From Actinomycetes bacterium (GTDB taxonomy: Bacteria > Actinomycetota > Acidimicrobiia > Acidimicrobiales > Bog-793), in contig JAKAOD010000015.1 in assembly GCA_021823365.1 (NCBI GenBank), positions 1 to 15,608 on the forward strand: a stretch of DNA of 15,608 nucleotides, in the 5' to 3' direction. Below, in pieces: positions 13,548-15,608 of the stretch. The translations under genes and the position numbers were made by a program. Positions within the stretch are counted from its first letter, which is position 1, and the number at the start of each line of letters is the position of its first letter. The notes beneath the pieces are model-generated. The model did no database searches. It was given only the letters and a program-made list of their open reading frames with translations, and had not been told where the DNA came from.

Positions 13548-14708
13548 TCAGTATGAGCGCGGCAGTCGGAGCGCCCGCTGGGCGAGGTGGGCGAGGACGA
13601 GGTTGTTGTTGATCGGGGCGATCTCGAACAGACGCGTCTCGCGGAACTTACGCTCGACGTCGTACTCCACCGCCAAGCCGTTGCCTCCGAATGTGAGCAG
13701 CGCAGCGTTTCCAGCCTGCGACGCGGCCTGGGACGCGAGGAGCTTGGCCATGTCAGCCTCGGTCCCGCAAGGCCGCTGAGCGTCGAACAGCGTCGCCGCC
13801 TGGTAGCGCACGAGCGATGCGGCCTCTGTGGCGGCCAGCGCTTGGGCGAGCGGGAACTGCACGCCTTGGTTCATTCCGATCGGGCGGTCGAAGACGCGTC
13901 GCTCGCGCGCGTACTGCGACGCTCGCTCCAAGAAGAAGCGGGCATCCCCGATCGCCTCCGAGGCGATTAGGCACCGTTCGGCATTCCAGCCATCTATGAT
14001 GTGACGAAAGCCGTTGTCCTCCTCGCCGATCAGGTTCTCGACTGGCACCTCCAAGTCGGTGATGAAGACCTGGTAGGTGTGGTGGTTGAACATCATCGGG
14101 ATCCGTCGGGCCTCGATGTTCCAACCTGCCCGGCGGAGATCGATGAGCAGCAGCGAGAGGCCCTTCGTGCGGTCCTCGACCTCGTCCGCCGGAGTCGTGC
14201 GCACGAGGAGGAGCATGAGGTCGGACTGCTCGACGCGTGAGATGTAGATCTTCTGCCCGTTGACGAGGTAGCAATCCCCGCGGCGCACGGCGCGCGTGTT
14301 GATCCGGGTGCTGTCGGAGCCGGCGTCGGGCTCGGTCACGCCGAAGGCCTGCAGTCGCAGTGAGCTTGCCGCGATCTCGGGAAGGTAGCGCTGCTTCTGC
14401 TCATCGCTGCCGTGGCGGATCAGCGCCCCCATCGTATACATCTGGGCGTGGCAGGCGTTGGCGTTCCCTCCCGAGCGGTGGATCTCCTCAAGCACGATCG
14501 AGGCTTCTGTGATGCCGAGGCCGCCGCCGCCGTACTCCTCGGGAATGAGGATCGACAGCCAGCCGAGCTGTGTGAAGGTATCAACGAACTCGCTCGGGTA
14601 TGCACCGGTCGTCTCGAGCCGTCTCCAGTACTCGCTCGGGAACTTGTTGCAGACGTCGCGTACGGCATCCCGGATCGCTAGCTGGTCGTCGTTCAGTGCA
14701 AAGTCCAT
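13548..14708 (-). CDS. Acyl-CoA dehydrogenase (itaconate-cluster type)
   Basis: 386-aa FAD flavoenzyme, normal length. N-terminal helical domain from DFALNDDQLAIRDAVRD; FGVTEPDAGSD (122-132), the FAD/substrate signature; NGQKIYISRVEQSDLMLLL (150-168); C-terminal TFGGNGLAVEYDVERKFRE. At the place where most relatives have the catalytic Glu (Y-E-G-T), this protein reads FEIAPINNN, without Glu. A Glu is present in WNAER (Glu244), matching the alternative base position of isovaleryl-CoA dehydrogenase. The ATG at 14708 has GAGGA seven bases upstream; a GTG one codon earlier is an alternative. It follows the CoA-transferase by 147 bp on the same strand. Relatives sit beside CoA-transferase, MaoC hydratase and CitE genes in itaconate-type clusters. 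The exact substrate is unknown. Confidence 0.92.
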   Translation of the reverse strand: MDFALNDDQLAIRDAVRDVCNKFPSEYWRRLETTGAYPSEFVDTFTQLGWLSILIPEEYGGGGLGITEASIVLEEIHRSGGNANACHAQMYTMGALIRHGSDEQKQRYLPEIAASSLRLQAFGVTEPDAGSDSTRINTRAVRRGDCYLVNGQKIYISRVEQSDLMLLLVRTTPADEVEDRTKGLSLLLIDLRRAGWNIEARRIPMMFNHHTYQVFITDLEVPVENLIGEEDNGFRHIIDGWNAERCLIASEAIGDARFFLERASQYARERRVFDRPIGMNQGVQFPLAQALAATEAASLVRYQAATLFDAQRPCGTEADMAKLLASQAASQAGNAALLTFGGNGLAVEYDVERKFRETRLFEIAPINNNLVLAHLAQRALRLPRSY

Positions 14709-14855
14709 CACGTCGTCCTCAGGAGCGCCGCAGGCCTCGGTCGCTGCTCAAGAGATTGCGGTGCCGCTGGCAGAACGCGACACCGCCGCTCGGGACCGTC
14801 CGCGCGCGTCACCTCAGCGGCGGGCGCTCGACATACCGCCACGCTGCTCCCCGTT

Positions 14856-15608
14856 TCAGACAATACCCTCACCTACCAGCTCCTCAACGGCCGAAGGCGA
14901 ATAGCCAAGCTCCTCAAGGATCGCCCTGCTGTGCTCGCCGAGTCCCGGCACGTCTCCCATCGCGGGCGCCGCCCCAGAGAAGGTGATCGGCGGCAGCAGG
15001 GCCCGCAGTGGGCCGCCCGGTGTGCGTACCGTCGCCCAGCGCGAGCGCTTGACGAGCACCGGATGCTCGAGAAAGGCGTCGAGGTCGTTGACCCGGGCGG
15101 TGGCGATCTTCAGCTCCCCGAGCTGGGCGACGGCGTCGTCGAGGTGAAGCGCCGAGAATCGGCGGGCCAGCACCCGCTCGAGTTCGCCGCGGTTGCGAAC
15201 TCTAAGCGAGTTGGTGGCAAAGCGTCTGTCGCCGACAAGCTCCGAGCACTCGAGGAAACCGGTGCAGAGGGCTCTCCACTCGCCGTCGTTCTGCACCGCG
15301 ACGACAACCGAGCGACCGTCCGCGCACTCGAAGGGGCCGTAGGGGGCGATGGTCGGGTGCCGCATCCCGCTTCGCGCGATCGTCGTCCTGCCGTAGCTCG
15401 CATAGTAGGCAGGCTGGCTCATCCACTCGGCAAGGGAGTCGAACAGCGATACCTCGAGCGAGGTGCCGTCGGAGGTCCGGCAGCGGCGAACGAGCGCCGC
15501 CAGGATGCCGCTGAAGGCGTACATCCCTGCCGCGATATCGGCGATGGAGACCCCGACGCGGGCAGGAGACTCAGGCGTGCCTGTGATCGAGGCGAGGCCG
15601 GTCTCGCT
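14856..15608 (-). CDS. CaiB/BaiF (family III) CoA-transferase, N-terminus outside window
   Basis: C-terminal 250 residues of a protein that is normally about 380-410 aa. The frame is open to the window edge and gives SITGTPESPARVGVSIADIA followed by AGMYAFSGILAALVRR, a signature of the family. The Asp of IADIAAG lies at the position of the catalytic Asp that carries the CoA intermediate (formyl-CoA transferase Asp169 type). Further marks are LEVSLFDSLAEWM, PTIAPYGPFECADG and the late DLDAFLEHPVLVKR and PGLGEHSRAILEELGYS blocks. It would activate a free acid with CoA from a donor thioester. As first gene of the leftward set it suits an itaconate/mesaconate or related dicarboxylate CoA-transferase; specificity is inferred from neighbours. 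Confidence 0.93.
   Translation of the reverse strand, partial: SETGLASITGTPESPARVGVSIADIAAGMYAFSGILAALVRRCRTSDGTSLEVSLFDSLAEWMSQPAYYASYGRTTIARSGMRHPTIAPYGPFECADGRSVVVAVQNDGEWRALCTGFLECSELVGDRRFATNSLRVRNRGELERVLARRFSALHLDDAVAQLGELKIATARVNDLDAFLEHPVLVKRSRWATVRTPGGPLRALLPPITFSGAAPAMGDVPGLGEHSRAILEELGYSPSAVEELVGEGIV

Overview
The window is high-GC DNA with dense GTG/TTG starts, 4-bp stop/start overlaps and TetR, MarR, DUF3224 and DUF3995 type genes. This suggests an actinobacterium-like chromosome (Actinomycetota, possibly a deep-branching class). That placement is inferred from gene content and codon use only. I see no rRNA, tRNA or CRISPR.

Region by region. (1) 1-2.3 kb is a mobile scar. A leftward cassette (DUF5372-like gene, 61-aa ORF, large serine recombinase cut by the window edge) abuts an IS21-family remnant reading the other way. 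The istB gene of that remnant starts abruptly at its Walker A motif, and four tandem 23-bp repeats mark its end. (2) 2.3-2.7 kb is non-coding, with three alternating purine-pyrimidine tracts. (3) 2.7-6.1 kb holds small housekeeping or accessory genes: a DUF3224-MarR operon with a palindrome at its likely transcription start, a divergent DUF3995/TetR pair sharing a 16-bp gap, a small Cys-rich protein and a four-helix membrane protein. (4) 6.5-8.1 kb is a rightward cluster of three plasmid-like hypothetical genes. The first and third appear frameshifted and the middle one (272 aa) is intact. (5) 8.1-15.6 kb is mostly leftward catabolic genes.

The catabolic block holds, in transcription order: a CaiB/BaiF CoA-transferase (N-terminus outside the window), an acyl-CoA dehydrogenase, a ThDP-dependent synthase/decarboxylase, an Fe-S CCG-domain protein, a MaoC/FAS1-like hydratase and a decayed CitE-like lyase. 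An HIBADH-type dehydrogenase sits on the other strand between the second and third. CoA-transferase + hydratase + CitE lyase + acyl-CoA dehydrogenase is the gene set known for itaconate/C5-dicarboxylate breakdown (activate, hydrate, cleave to acetyl-CoA and a 2-oxo acid).

Here the final lyase is broken: two compensating frameshifts, Glu to Lys at the expected metal-ligand position, and a missing C-terminal half where it runs head-on into the plasmid-like cluster. The Fe-S protein also lacks its usual N-terminal half and two of four cluster cysteines. The window therefore shows either a pathway in decay after an insertion/deletion, or one repurposed to stop before the lyase step.
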